A stretch of 64,000 nucleotides of DNA from an uncultured Methanoregula sp. (GCF_963662735.1 NZ_OY759744.1:1-64000); one strand, 5' to 3'. Positions 1 through 8,965 are shown, counted from the first letter of the stretch. Notes: generated from the sequence alone by a model not told the origin. Program-made: numbers and translations.

Positions 1-1
1 G

Positions 2-622
2 ATAATTAATACCGGGGAGTTGGGAGAAATTTTTTATTCATATAGCCAGCGCTCGGGTCTGGGTCAAATCCGACAGGATGTTGACGCTCTCTGGAATCTT
101 GCACCACATGATATCTCGATATATAACTACTGGTTTGATTCTGTACCTGACAGGGTTGCGGCCTGGGGATTTTGTCACCTTCAACAAGATGCAGGTATCG
201 CGGATATAGTATTTGGAAGGCTGGAATATCCCGGTAATATTAATGTACATCTTCATCTTTCATGGCTGGATCCTCAAAAAGTGCGTCGTATGATTGTCGT
301 AGGCAGTAACAAAATGCTGAGTTACGATGATACAAACCGGACAGATACAATACAGGTCTTTGACAAATGCGCGGATAGAGTTCCAATGGATACAAATGAT
401 CCGTCTAAAACCCGGCTTTGTACGAGAGAGGGAAAAACAGTGACCTGTCCAGTCCCTTATCGGGAGCCGCTTTACATTGAAATAGAACACTTTAAAGATT
501 GTATTATCAATAAAACAACCCCACTAACTGACGGGAACCACGCTATTGGGGTAATTTCAGTGCTCGAAGCGCTGAGTAAATCAATGATTATGAATGGAAA
601 ATGTATCGACGTGATAAAATAA
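2..622 (+). CDS. Gfo/Idh/MocA-family oxidoreductase, C-terminal part (partial at window edge)
   Basis: The reading frame enters from the left edge without a stop, so the N-terminal Rossmann half and true start lie outside the window. What remains is about 206 residues of a Gfo/Idh/MocA C-terminal domain: a GEIFYSYSQR strand, then an HD-type segment (APHDISIYNYW) where the family carries its catalytic His, then the antiparallel sheet and a C-terminal helix. It is followed closely by a DegT aminotransferase and a hexapeptide acetyltransferase. This is the WbpB-WbpE-WbpD (WlbA-C-B) order, so the likely reaction is oxidation of a UDP-N-acetylaminouronate at C3. The specific substrate is inferred from neighbours, not from this fragment. 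An internal TTG at 20 is not considered the start. Confidence 0.8.
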   Translation: MINTGELGEIFYSYSQRSGLGQIRQDVDALWNLAPHDISIYNYWFDSVPDRVAAWGFCHLQQDAGIADIVFGRLEYPGNINVHLHLSWLDPQKVRRMIVVGSNKMLSYDDTNRTDTIQVFDKCADRVPMDTNDPSKTRLCTREGKTVTCPVPYREPLYIEIEHFKDCIINKTTPLTDGNHAIGVISVLEALSKSMIMNGKCIDVIK

Positions 623-641
623 ACATGACTATATATGGTGT

Positions 642-1766
642 ATGCTGATGATCCCGCTTGTTGATCTTAAAATTCAATATCTTGAGCACAAATCAGAATT
701 TGATCAGGCTGTTGCAAAAGTTATCCAGAACTCGCAATTTATTAACGGGCCTGAATGTCAGGAATTCGAACATGAGTTTGCTCAATTTTGTGGAGGGGGA
801 TATGTCACTCTCTGTGGAAACGGAACCGATGCACTCTATCTCTGCATCCGGGAGATATTGGGCCTGGGGGATGGTACAGGAGAAATTATTACCGTACCTA
901 ATACATTCATTGCAACCACGGAGGCAATCACCATGGCGGGTTACCGCCCTGTCTTTATTGATGTGGATCCGGATACATACACCATGGACCCGGAGCTGAT
1001 TGAATCCGCAATTTCTCCTAAAACACGAGCTATCATCCCGGTTCATTTATATGGCCAAATGGCACCGATGGATAAAATTGCAGATATTGGAAAGCGATAT
1101 CAGTTGAAAATTATTGAAGATGCGGCCCAGGCTCACGGGGCAAAATGGAAGGGTAAAGGGCCAGGAATGTGGGGGGATGCGGCATGTTTCAGTTTTTATC
1201 CTGGAAAAAACCTGGGTTGCTGGGGAGATGGGGGTGCGATATTTACCCAAAACAAGGATCTGGCAGAATCAGTCAGGATGCGGGCCAATCATGGAAGAAC
1301 TGAAAAATATATTCATCGGTTTGAAGGAATGAATTCCCGTCTTGATGAGATCCAGGCTGCAATCCTTCGTATAAAACTTCGATACCTCAATACATGGAAT
1401 TTGCAACGACGAGAGAACGCGGACAGGTATACCCGGTTGCTTTCATCAATTGAGGGAATAAAAACACCTGTAACCCATCCAGATGCTGAACATGTTTTCT
1501 ATGTCTATGTGATTGAAACCGTATGCCGGGATCAATTAAATGCCAATTTAAAAAAGTCCGGAATAGATGCCGGAGTCCATTACCCGGTACCGCTTCATAA
1601 ACAACCCGCTTTAAAATATCTGGATTTGCCGTCAGATCTATATCCAAATGCAAATAAGGCGGCGGATCGCATTTTATCCCTGCCAATGTTTCCTGAATTA
1701 AAAGAACAACAAATTCAGTCAATTGTAGCAGTAATAAAAGAAACCCTGCGACAGGATCATACGTGA
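642..1766 (+). CDS. DegT/DnrJ/EryC1/StrS sugar aminotransferase (WbpE/WlbC-like)
   Basis: This is a PLP-dependent fold-type I aminotransferase that would put an amino group on a keto sugar nucleotide. It has 374 residues, normal for the family. The PLP lysine is visible at about residue 189 in FSFYPGKNLG, and the cofactor-binding Asp is in IIEDAAQAHG near residue 160. The N-terminal IPLVDLKIQY motif is typical. ATG codons at 642 and 648 are both possible; a GGTG sits just upstream. Flanked by a Gfo/Idh oxidoreductase and an acetyltransferase, it most likely makes the 3-amino group of a UDP-2-acetamido-3-amino-uronic acid. Another keto-sugar substrate cannot be excluded. Confidence 0.9.
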   Translation: MLMIPLVDLKIQYLEHKSEFDQAVAKVIQNSQFINGPECQEFEHEFAQFCGGGYVTLCGNGTDALYLCIREILGLGDGTGEIITVPNTFIATTEAITMAGYRPVFIDVDPDTYTMDPELIESAISPKTRAIIPVHLYGQMAPMDKIADIGKRYQLKIIEDAAQAHGAKWKGKGPGMWGDAACFSFYPGKNLGCWGDGGAIFTQNKDLAESVRMRANHGRTEKYIHRFEGMNSRLDEIQAAILRIKLRYLNTWNLQRRENADRYTRLLSSIEGIKTPVTHPDAEHVFYVYVIETVCRDQLNANLKKSGIDAGVHYPVPLHKQPALKYLDLPSDLYPNANKAADRILSLPMFPELKEQQIQSIVAVIKETLRQDHT

Positions 1767-1773
1767 TGAACTG

Positions 1774-2355
1774 ATGGAAAAAACTGAAATTTTTATTCAT
1801 CCGACAAGCCTGGTTTCTCCCGAATCGCAAATTGGAACAGGTACTAAAATTTGGCAATTCTGTACGGTGCTCCCCGGTGCAGAAATAGGAGAGAACTGCA
1901 ATTTATCTCAGAATGTCTATGTTGAAGGGAAATCCAAAATCGGAAACCGTGTTAAAATTAAAAATAACGTCAGTATCTATGAATGCGTTACGATAGAAGA
2001 TGATGTTTTTATCGGTCCGAGTGCCGTCTTCACCAACGTAATTAATCCGAGAAGTTTCTGGCCGCGAAAAAATGAATTTCTCACAACTCACGTTCAGAAA
2101 GGGGCTACCATTGGCGCGAATGCCACAGTAATCTGTGGAATTACTGTTGGCCAATACGCAATGATCGGGGCAGGTTCTGTTATCACCCGTTCAGTTCCGG
2201 ATTATGCGTTGATTTATGGTGTCCCGGCAAGACAACATGGCTGGGTGTGTTACTGTGGCAGTCGTCTGATAAAAGAGGAGGAATCATCTTTCGTTTGTAC
2301 AAGTTGTAATCGGAAATACCATCTGAAAGATAATAAACTGGTTATTTTTTCCTGA
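1774..2355 (+). CDS. Hexapeptide-repeat sugar N-acetyltransferase (WbpD/WlbB-like)
   Basis: The 193-residue protein is a left-handed beta-helix acetyltransferase: hexapeptide repeats of the form (I/V)GxxxxI run from about residue 15 to 145 (IGTGTKIWQFCTVLPGAEIG and following coils). The C-terminus GWVCYCGSRL...FVCTSCNRKY contains two Cys pairs that could form a small zinc ribbon. The likely role is acetyl-CoA-dependent acetylation of the 3-amino group made by the preceding aminotransferase, giving a UDP-2,3-diacetamido uronic acid. It starts seven bases after the aminotransferase stop and is presumably co-transcribed with it. The acetyl donor and substrate are inferred from the family and the gene order. 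Confidence 0.88.
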   Translation: MEKTEIFIHPTSLVSPESQIGTGTKIWQFCTVLPGAEIGENCNLSQNVYVEGKSKIGNRVKIKNNVSIYECVTIEDDVFIGPSAVFTNVINPRSFWPRKNEFLTTHVQKGATIGANATVICGITVGQYAMIGAGSVITRSVPDYALIYGVPARQHGWVCYCGSRLIKEEESSFVCTSCNRKYHLKDNKLVIFS

Positions 2356-2653
2356 TTGTTCAGGGAAACACTGATTAAACCAGTCCAGAGAAAGATTCCG
2401 CAAGCAATTTGAATTCATTGCCTGAACAGAGAGGGCCGAAATGCCGGCGGGGATCCCAATTTTTTTCTGATCTATCTGAAACGAAGGGTTTGATAGTAAT
2501 TCCCAAAACATCCACCTGCTCCATATTTTGAAGCATCTGCTGAAATGGTGATACTGATTGGATCACTCCGGGGAAATTCCTTCGTAATGGTGTCGAAGGA
2601 AGATCTATTAAACTGGCAAAATAAACATTTTTAAAAAAGAGACGGATTTTCAG
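2356..2653. other. Intergenic gap with a TATA box and a possible decayed minus-strand ORF
   Basis: About 300 bases separate the acetyltransferase from the AsnB-like gene. The right end carries a TATA-like box. On the minus strand an open frame ending at 2375 reads as plausible protein sequence (for example NWDPRRHFGPLCSGNEF) but overlaps the next gene, and I recognise no family. No RNA gene is seen. Confidence 0.4.
2627..2634 (+). promoter_or_regulatory. TATA-like box for the AsnB-like gene
   Basis: TTTTTAAA lies 20-27 bases before the ATG at 2654, and there is no Shine-Dalgarno sequence before that ATG. This spacing fits an archaeal promoter giving a leaderless or nearly leaderless mRNA. 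It suggests that the second half of the glycan cluster can be transcribed on its own. Confidence 0.45.
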
Positions 2654-4636
2654 ATGTGCGGAATTTGCGGTATTCTCGGTGAAAATAATCATCAGGCATT
2701 GCATGCCATGGTTGCTGCGATGCATCACCGGGGTCCGGATGATCAGGGTGAATTTTTTTCTGAAAACGTATCTTTGGGAATGGCAAGATTATCAATTATT
2801 GATACCACCTCATGCGGACACCAGCCGATGTCGAACCCTGAAAAAACAATCTGGATCGTTTATAACGGGGAAACATATAATTTCAGAGAAAAGCGCCGGC
2901 ATCTCGAAGAACTCGGCCACACATTTCAATCTGCCTCAGATACTGAAGTAATTCTTCACCTGTATGAGCAATACGGAGATGACTGTGTTCTCCACATGCA
3001 AGGCATATTTGCCTTTGCAATTTGTGATTTGAGAAACAGAATGAATCCGCGTCTGATTCTCGCACGGGATCCTTTTGGGATAAAACCACTTCTCTATGCA
3101 AAAAATGGCACAACGGTTCTCTTTGCATCCGAAATGAAAAGCATACTCTCAAGCGGATTAATCTCTCCAAAAATTGATCCCGAAGCCCTGAGGCTCCTGC
3201 TCACATTCGGATCAATACCCCAGCCACGTACATTTATTTCCGGCGTTCAAATGCTGTTACCCGGGCATCGTCTTATCTTTGAAAACAATATTCTTCGGGA
3301 TGAAGAATACTGGACAATAGAGGCAACTGCCAAATCGGAGGAAACAAGGGAAAAAACGTATGAAGAACTCAAATCGGTTCTTCGCACTTCTCTTGAAAAA
3401 TGCGTCCGGCAACAGATGGTAAGCGACGTCCCTGTAGGTGCATTCCTGAGTGGAGGGATTGACTCTTCAATATTGGTTGCGATAATGGCGCGAACCAGTA
3501 ATCTCCCGGTAAAAACATTCTCTGTGGGATTTGAACAAGGTACGTATCTTACTGATGAAACGGATGATGCGGGGAGAATCGCCCATATGATCGGTACCGA
3601 TCATTCACGGGTAATTGTAACCGGATCCGAAGTTGCAGCACGCATTCATCATTTTGCTTCAGCCCTGGATCAGCCATCAGTTGATGGATTAAATTCATAT
3701 TTCGTATCTCTTGCGGCCAGCAGATCTGTTAAAGTGGCAATCTCCGGCACGGGGGGAGATGAGATATTTGCCGGATATCCGTGGTTTATCCAGATGGAAA
3801 AAGCAGAGTCGTTCAGGAAAAATCACCCCCTGATGGCACAATGTATCATGGGATGTGCCAGATTTTTCCAGAACAACGTATTTGACAAATGGGTTACTAC
3901 AGGATTCCCTGGTCGAATAATGGATCATATCCGAAAACAGGGAAACTTTTTATCAGGATATTCACGATGCTTCCTGATTTTTCCTGCACGGGATGTATCC
4001 CGCCTGTTATCTCCAGGTATAATAAAGGAGGTACATACTGGGGGCGAATATTCAAAAGAGATCTTTGCCATAAAAAATTCTTCAAAAATATCCATCCTGC
4101 AGAGGGTGTCACTGCAGAATCTGCGGGGGTATACACAAAACCAGCTTCTGCGGGATATTGATGCTGTATCCATGGCACATTCTCTTGAAGTCCGTGTGCC
4201 CTTTCTCGATCAGATCATAGTCGAACTGGCATTGTCTCTCCCCGACGACACCAAACTGGGAGACATTTCAACGATATCATCAGAATATGACTCGTACAGA
4301 AAAACCGGCGCGAAAAGGATACTGATTGACGCTTTTAAGGATCTCCTTCCAAAGGACATCGATCTTCAGGAAAAACGCGGGTTTGGAATGCCATTCGAAA
4401 TATGGCTGAAGGGACCGCTGAAAGACATACTGGAGGATGCGCTCTCTTCGGAATCTGTACGGGAGCGGGGTCTTTTCAACGCAGACGCGGTAATAGCGTT
4501 AAAAAAACAATTTTTTCGAGGGAAAGTCAGTTGGGCACAAATCTGGTTACTGATGATTATAGAATTATGGTGCCGTGAAGTAATTGATACACTTCCAACT
4601 CCAGCAGAATGTACACCGGGGCTGGGTCATGAATAA
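2654..4636 (+). CDS. Asparagine synthase (glutamine-hydrolysing)-like amidotransferase
   Basis: The start is fixed by MCGICGI: Cys2 becomes the N-terminal nucleophile of the class II glutamine amidotransferase domain (about residues 2-190). The C-terminal ATP-PPi synthetase domain has the PP-loop SGGIDSS near residue 265 and a second conserved stretch SGTGGDEIFAGYP near 360. At 660 residues it is of normal length. It could make asparagine. Because it sits inside a sugar-nucleotide cluster that makes a uronic acid, amidation of a sugar carboxylate, as done by AsnB paralogues in bacterial O-antigen clusters, is the more interesting reading; that substrate is inferred. It overlaps the following glycosyltransferase by eight bases. 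Confidence 0.9.
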   Translation: MCGICGILGENNHQALHAMVAAMHHRGPDDQGEFFSENVSLGMARLSIIDTTSCGHQPMSNPEKTIWIVYNGETYNFREKRRHLEELGHTFQSASDTEVILHLYEQYGDDCVLHMQGIFAFAICDLRNRMNPRLILARDPFGIKPLLYAKNGTTVLFASEMKSILSSGLISPKIDPEALRLLLTFGSIPQPRTFISGVQMLLPGHRLIFENNILRDEEYWTIEATAKSEETREKTYEELKSVLRTSLEKCVRQQMVSDVPVGAFLSGGIDSSILVAIMARTSNLPVKTFSVGFEQGTYLTDETDDAGRIAHMIGTDHSRVIVTGSEVAARIHHFASALDQPSVDGLNSYFVSLAASRSVKVAISGTGGDEIFAGYPWFIQMEKAESFRKNHPLMAQCIMGCARFFQNNVFDKWVTTGFPGRIMDHIRKQGNFLSGYSRCFLIFPARDVSRLLSPGIIKEVHTGGEYSKEIFAIKNSSKISILQRVSLQNLRGYTQNQLLRDIDAVSMAHSLEVRVPFLDQIIVELALSLPDDTKLGDISTISSEYDSYRKTGAKRILIDAFKDLLPKDIDLQEKRGFGMPFEIWLKGPLKDILEDALSSESVRERGLFNADAVIALKKQFFRGKVSWAQIWLLMIIELWCREVIDTLPTPAECTPGLGHE

Positions 4637-5900
4637 ATCTGAACCGGATCCATTTCTTTCAGTCAGACGGAAAAAGATCGTATTTCTGGCCTGGGGTTAT
4701 TCAATTCATGCTCAAAGGAGGATCCAGATTTTTGCTGATGATCCATTATTCGATGTAACGGTTGTATCCACCTATAATTACCGGTTTTCCGGGGCGACTA
4801 CAATTCTCCTTAGTCAGGCTCAATCCGCTCAGAACACGGAACACTCTTCCGGTTCAAAAGGGGGATTTTTTTCCCATCATCCTTTGTTACTCAAAACAAT
4901 GTTTCCGTTTTCACTGATTCTTAAATTTATGCTGGAACTGATAAATCTCGAAAGAGATTATTTCATCCTTAAAAGAACGATAAAAGAGAAAAAGCCGGAT
5001 GTGATTTTTCTCCAGACGCTGCTTTATCCCTGTTATCTCATCTTGTTGATACGAAATACTGCACCTGTTATCATTACGTTCTGGAATGGGGATGTAACAT
5101 GGTGGGCGAAATGGACGGGTATCGAACGACTGCTGAAAAAGCAAATAATAATTCAGGGAGTAAAAAGAGCTGTGGCAATTACTGTCAATTCAACAGAGGC
5201 ATTAAATGCCTGCATACAGTATGGAAAATCTGCCCAAAACATTCACCTGATACGATATCCAGGTGTAGACCTCTCCCGATTTTATCCCATCGACAAGGAG
5301 TCAGCAAAAAAACACATAGGTAACGATGCAAAAAAAATTGTTTTCTGGCCAAGAGGAATCGCAAAATATTTGAATTTTGATACCCTTGTCACAGCAAGTC
5401 AGATAGTTCTGACGAAATATCCGGATATTCATTTCATCATTCTTTTTGCCAATAAAGAAATTGATCATTCCATACAAGAAGATCTGAAAGCAAAAGGGAT
5501 GGAAAAAAATTATTCTCTCGTAAATAAAATTCGGTTTGAAGATATGCCGTACTATTATGCTGCAGCAGACATGATGGTGTCAATTTCTTCGAACGATTCG
5601 CTGCCCAATACCATGCTCGAAGCAATGGCCTGTGGTTGCCCGGTTATTATGGGAGATATCCCCCAGATCCGCAACTGGGTTGTTGATGGGGAAAATGGAT
5701 ATCTCTGCCCGGTTAACGACCCGGATCGACTTGCGGAATGTATTATTAAAGTCATCGAAGATCCACAAAAACTGAACGAAAAATTCATACGGGGAAACAT
5801 GGCTCGTATTAAACAGGATCTGGATAGTCGTAAAATGGAAGCAGAGATTAAAAAACTCATAATATCTATTTCGTCAAAACCCACAGAGGTAACATTATGA
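4629..5900 (+). CDS. Glycosyltransferase, GT4-like
   Basis: The 423-residue protein begins at the ATG within ATGAATAA, overlapping the asnB-like stop. A longer frame from 4584 would run further into that gene and is not preferred. The C-terminal Rossmann domain shows GT4 features: GVDLSRFYP, then SNDSLPNTMLEAMACGCPVI with the E-x7-E region near residue 325, and GENGYLCP. An N-terminal domain with an aromatic segment (ITFWNGDVTWWAKW) would hold the acceptor. It probably adds a sugar to a membrane-anchored glycan at the cytoplasmic face. Donor and acceptor are unknown. It ends in an ATGA overlap with the RmlD-like gene, so both belong to the same operon. Confidence 0.85.
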   Translation: MNKSEPDPFLSVRRKKIVFLAWGYSIHAQRRIQIFADDPLFDVTVVSTYNYRFSGATTILLSQAQSAQNTEHSSGSKGGFFSHHPLLLKTMFPFSLILKFMLELINLERDYFILKRTIKEKKPDVIFLQTLLYPCYLILLIRNTAPVIITFWNGDVTWWAKWTGIERLLKKQIIIQGVKRAVAITVNSTEALNACIQYGKSAQNIHLIRYPGVDLSRFYPIDKESAKKHIGNDAKKIVFWPRGIAKYLNFDTLVTASQIVLTKYPDIHFIILFANKEIDHSIQEDLKAKGMEKNYSLVNKIRFEDMPYYYAAADMMVSISSNDSLPNTMLEAMACGCPVIMGDIPQIRNWVVDGENGYLCPVNDPDRLAECIIKVIEDPQKLNEKFIRGNMARIKQDLDSRKMEAEIKKLIISISSKPTEVTL

Positions 5901-6790
5901 AAATTCTCATTCTCGGCGCAACCGGAATGCTCGGACACAAACTGATGCAGGTACTCTCGCAGGAGCATACAGTTGCCGGTACGATACGCAGGAATGCACA
6001 GGTCCTCGCAGATAATCGGATTTTTTCAAAAATAGATATTCTTGGGGATATCAGGGCAGACAATATAAAAACAATAGATACAGCAATTTCCACAGTCCAT
6101 CCCGACGTGATAATCAACTGCATCGGAATCGTAAAACAACTGCCCGCCGCACAGGATCCCCTGCAGAGCATTGCAATCAATGCTCTTTTTCCCCACCAGC
6201 TGGCCGCACTCTGCCGAAGCAAGAATATCCGCATGATCCATATGAGTACCGATTGTGTGTTCTCCGGAAGGAGAGGGAACTATCGTGAAGATGATAATTC
6301 AGATGCCGAAGACCTCTATGGGAAAACAAAATACCTTGGTGAAGTTGATTATCCCGGTTGTCTCACGATACGCACGTCGATTATAGGACGGGAGCTTGAT
6401 ACCACCCACGGGCTTATCGAATGGTTTATGGACCATGAGGGGCGCACAGTGTCCGGATATAAAAATGCGGTTTTTTCCGGCCTGACAACCAAGGCACTAT
6501 CGGAGATAATTGCTCAAATCGTGGATGAATATCCTGCACTTCACGGTGTATACCAGGTCGCATCCGACCCTGTCAGTAAATATGATCTCCTGAATCTGGT
6601 GAAAAAAACCTATGGCATGACAATCACGATTGAACCCGATGAAACGGTTGTTAACAATCGCAGCCTCAATCCGGATAAATTCCGGAAAGAAACAAACATT
6701 AAGATTCCATCGTGGGAATATATGATAGACCAGATGTATCGGGATCCCACGCCGTATACAACAATCAGGGAGGAACATGTTCAGCAATAA
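5897..6790 (+). CDS. RmlD/WbvR-like sugar-nucleotide reductase (SDR)
   Basis: This is an NAD(P)-dependent short-chain reductase of 297 residues. It has the Rossmann motif GATGMLGHKL at the N-terminus, the Ser of MSTDCVFSG near residue 117 and the YGKTK (YxxxK) catalytic pair near 140. It lacks the C-terminal cupin of WbjC/FnlB/CapF and resembles dTDP-4-dehydrorhamnose reductase. Between a glycosyltransferase and the CapE/FnlA-type dehydratase, it most likely reduces the 4-keto sugar made by that enzyme. An RmlD-like reductase here favours the UDP-L-QuiNAc route (WbvB-WbvR-WbvD) over L-FucNAc. It overlaps the upstream gene by four bases and the downstream gene by 14. Confidence 0.85.
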   Translation: MKILILGATGMLGHKLMQVLSQEHTVAGTIRRNAQVLADNRIFSKIDILGDIRADNIKTIDTAISTVHPDVIINCIGIVKQLPAAQDPLQSIAINALFPHQLAALCRSKNIRMIHMSTDCVFSGRRGNYREDDNSDAEDLYGKTKYLGEVDYPGCLTIRTSIIGRELDTTHGLIEWFMDHEGRTVSGYKNAVFSGLTTKALSEIIAQIVDEYPALHGVYQVASDPVSKYDLLNLVKKTYGMTITIEPDETVVNNRSLNPDKFRKETNIKIPSWEYMIDQMYRDPTPYTTIREEHVQQ

Positions 6791-7847
6791 AACCATCCTA
6801 GTCACCGGGGGTACAGGATCCCTGGGAAAAGTATTAATCCGGCGCCTTCTTTCCGGGGAGGCGGGAATACCAAAAAAAATTATTGTCCTGTCCCGTGACG
6901 AGGCAAAACAACACGAGATGCGGATCTCCTATCTCAACAGCAAGGCACCAACGGATGAAGTCATCTATAATAATTTCCGCAGGTTACTTGAATTCCGAAT
7001 CGGGGATGTACGAGATTTCCATAGTGTAAGTTCTGCCCTCAGAAACGTTGATATCGTCTTCAATGCTGCGGCGCTCAAACAAGTTCCCTCCTGCGAGTAC
7101 TTCCCCTACGAGGCGGTCCTCACAAACATCAGCGGCCCGGAAAATATCGTCAGGGCGATCCGTGAGCTGGATCTTCCGGTTGAGACGGTTGTCGGGATCT
7201 CAACCGATAAAGCCTGCAAACCCGTGAATGTTATGGGGATGACAAAAGCACTCCAGGAACGGATCTTCCTTACCGCAAATCTTGACTGCCCGAACACCCG
7301 GTTTCTCTGTGTCCGGTACGGGAATGTGCTTGCGTCACGGGGTTCCGTCATTCCACTTTTCCATGAACAGATCCTGGCGGGTGGACCGGTCACGATTACG
7401 ACGACAGATATGACCAGGTTTTTGCTGAGCCTGGATCAGGCAGTCGATACAATCTTTGCAGCAGTGAAAAACGGACTAAGAGGAGAAACTTATATTCCAC
7501 GTGTCCCCTCTGCACAAGTCACGGATATTGCAGAACTTTTAATCGGCAAGCGCCCGATCAAAACTGTCGTAACGGGGATCAGACCCGGTGAAAAAGTCCA
7601 CGAAATTCTCATTTCTGACGAAGAAGCCCACCGCACGATTGCCCGGGGAGATTACTACGTAATCCGGTCGATTCTCCCGGAGATCAGCGCCAACGGAAAT
7701 GCACCAGGTGAAAATACACCGGTTCTTAAAAAAGAATTTTCCTCTGGCGACAATGTCATGTCCAGGAAAATGCTCTTAAAAACACTCCGGAAATTTGATC
7801 TAATGCCTCCGGGACATGCGAGGCAGGACGGCGAACTCCTGCGATGA
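6777..7847 (+). CDS. UDP-GlcNAc 4,6-dehydratase/5-epimerase (CapE/FnlA/WbjB-like)
   Basis: The protein has 356 residues. The NAD-binding motif VTGGTGSLG lies at the N-terminus and is followed by SRDEAKQHEMR, typical of the inverting dehydratase group. In the catalytic stretch STDKACKPVNVMGMTKA the usual Tyr of YxxxK is replaced by Met (MGMTK), as in CapE/FnlA rather than FlaA1/PseB. The expected reaction converts UDP-GlcNAc to the 4-keto-6-deoxy-L-hexose nucleotide. It sits directly between the RmlD-like reductase and the 2-epimerase, overlapping both, so the three form one pathway unit. The gene-set logic is known from Pseudomonas, Staphylococcus and Vibrio; the archaeal product is inferred. 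Confidence 0.88.
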   Translation: MFSNKTILVTGGTGSLGKVLIRRLLSGEAGIPKKIIVLSRDEAKQHEMRISYLNSKAPTDEVIYNNFRRLLEFRIGDVRDFHSVSSALRNVDIVFNAAALKQVPSCEYFPYEAVLTNISGPENIVRAIRELDLPVETVVGISTDKACKPVNVMGMTKALQERIFLTANLDCPNTRFLCVRYGNVLASRGSVIPLFHEQILAGGPVTITTTDMTRFLLSLDQAVDTIFAAVKNGLRGETYIPRVPSAQVTDIAELLIGKRPIKTVVTGIRPGEKVHEILISDEEAHRTIARGDYYVIRSILPEISANGNAPGENTPVLKKEFSSGDNVMSRKMLLKTLRKFDLMPPGHARQDGELLR

Positions 7848-8944
7848 AAGTGATGACGATCCTGGGTACCCGCCCTGAGATTATCCGGCTGAGCCGTATC
7901 ATCGAAAAACTGGATGTGGGCTGCTCGCATATCCTTGTCCATACCGGCCAGAATTTTGACAAAAACCTCAGTGATATTTTTTTTGAAGACCTGAAAATCA
8001 GGAAGCCGGATTATTTCCTGAATGTAAAAGGTACAACTGCAGGCGAACAGATTGCACAAATTCTGATCGAAACCGAAAGGGTCATACAAAAAGAACAACC
8101 GGATAAAATCCTCATACTGGGGGATACAAACAGCAGCCTGTCAGCGATCATTGCCAAACGACTCAGGATTCCCGTGTTTCATATGGAAGCCGGAAACAGG
8201 TGTTACGACGACCGTGTTCCTGAAGAGATCAACCGGCGTATCATCGATCATTCAAGCGACATTCTGCTTCCGTACACAGAACGCAGCCGGGCAAACCTTG
8301 TGAGAGAGGGCATCCGGAACGAGCGTATCCTCGTGACGGGTAATCCTATCCTCGAAGTCATAAACCATTATGAGGATGCGATAAGCCGGTCTGATATCCA
8401 CAAGCGGTTAAAAACCCGGAAAGGGAACTATTTCCTTGCAACACTCCACCGTGCAGAGAATGTAGACATAGAAGACCGACTGCGGGATTTTGTCAGGGCA
8501 TTTACGATGATCAGCAGGCAATATGGCATGCCCGTCATCTGCAGCCTGCACCCGCGAACCCGCGACAAGATACAACAATTTGGTATAGAGATCGATCCGG
8601 ATGCCCTGCGTTTTCACGAGCCTTTCGGGTTCTTCGATTTTATCCGGCTTGAACGCGACGCCCGCTGTGTATTAAGCGATAGCGGAACCGTCCAGGAGGA
8701 ATGCTGTATCTTCCATGTACCGAATGTCACCATCCGTGATGTAACAGAACGTCCTGAAACGCTCGAATGCGGCAGCAACATCCTTTCTGGATCGGATCCC
8801 AATATGATTCTTCGATGTATCCAGATGGTACTGTCACAATCTCCGGCATGGATTGTCCCACCGGAATACCTCAAGCAGGATGTCAGCGGTACGGTTGTCA
8901 AAATCGTTCTGGGGTATTCGCTCCAATCCATGCCGAGAGAATAA
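7844..8944 (+). CDS. Non-hydrolysing UDP-N-acetylhexosamine 2-epimerase (WecB/FnlC/WbvD-like)
   Basis: The 366-residue protein carries the family motifs in order: TILGTRPEIIRLSRI at the N-terminus, HTGQNFDKNLSDIFF, ILGDTNSSLSA, EAGNRCYDDRVPEEINRRIIDH near residue 120, and SDSGTVQEECC near 285. These place it in the WecB/FnlC group, which inverts C2 of a UDP-HexNAc by anti elimination and re-addition of UDP. The ATG overlaps the dehydratase stop by four bases. In context it should perform the last step to UDP-L-QuiNAc or UDP-L-FucNAc. It could alternatively serve the diacetamido uronic acid made by the upstream genes, as WbpI does in Pseudomonas. Confidence 0.88.
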   Translation: MKVMTILGTRPEIIRLSRIIEKLDVGCSHILVHTGQNFDKNLSDIFFEDLKIRKPDYFLNVKGTTAGEQIAQILIETERVIQKEQPDKILILGDTNSSLSAIIAKRLRIPVFHMEAGNRCYDDRVPEEINRRIIDHSSDILLPYTERSRANLVREGIRNERILVTGNPILEVINHYEDAISRSDIHKRLKTRKGNYFLATLHRAENVDIEDRLRDFVRAFTMISRQYGMPVICSLHPRTRDKIQQFGIEIDPDALRFHEPFGFFDFIRLERDARCVLSDSGTVQEECCIFHVPNVTIRDVTERPETLECGSNILSGSDPNMILRCIQMVLSQSPAWIVPPEYLKQDVSGTVVKIVLGYSLQSMPRE

Positions 8945-8965
8945 TCGTATTCATTCCGGGATTCT

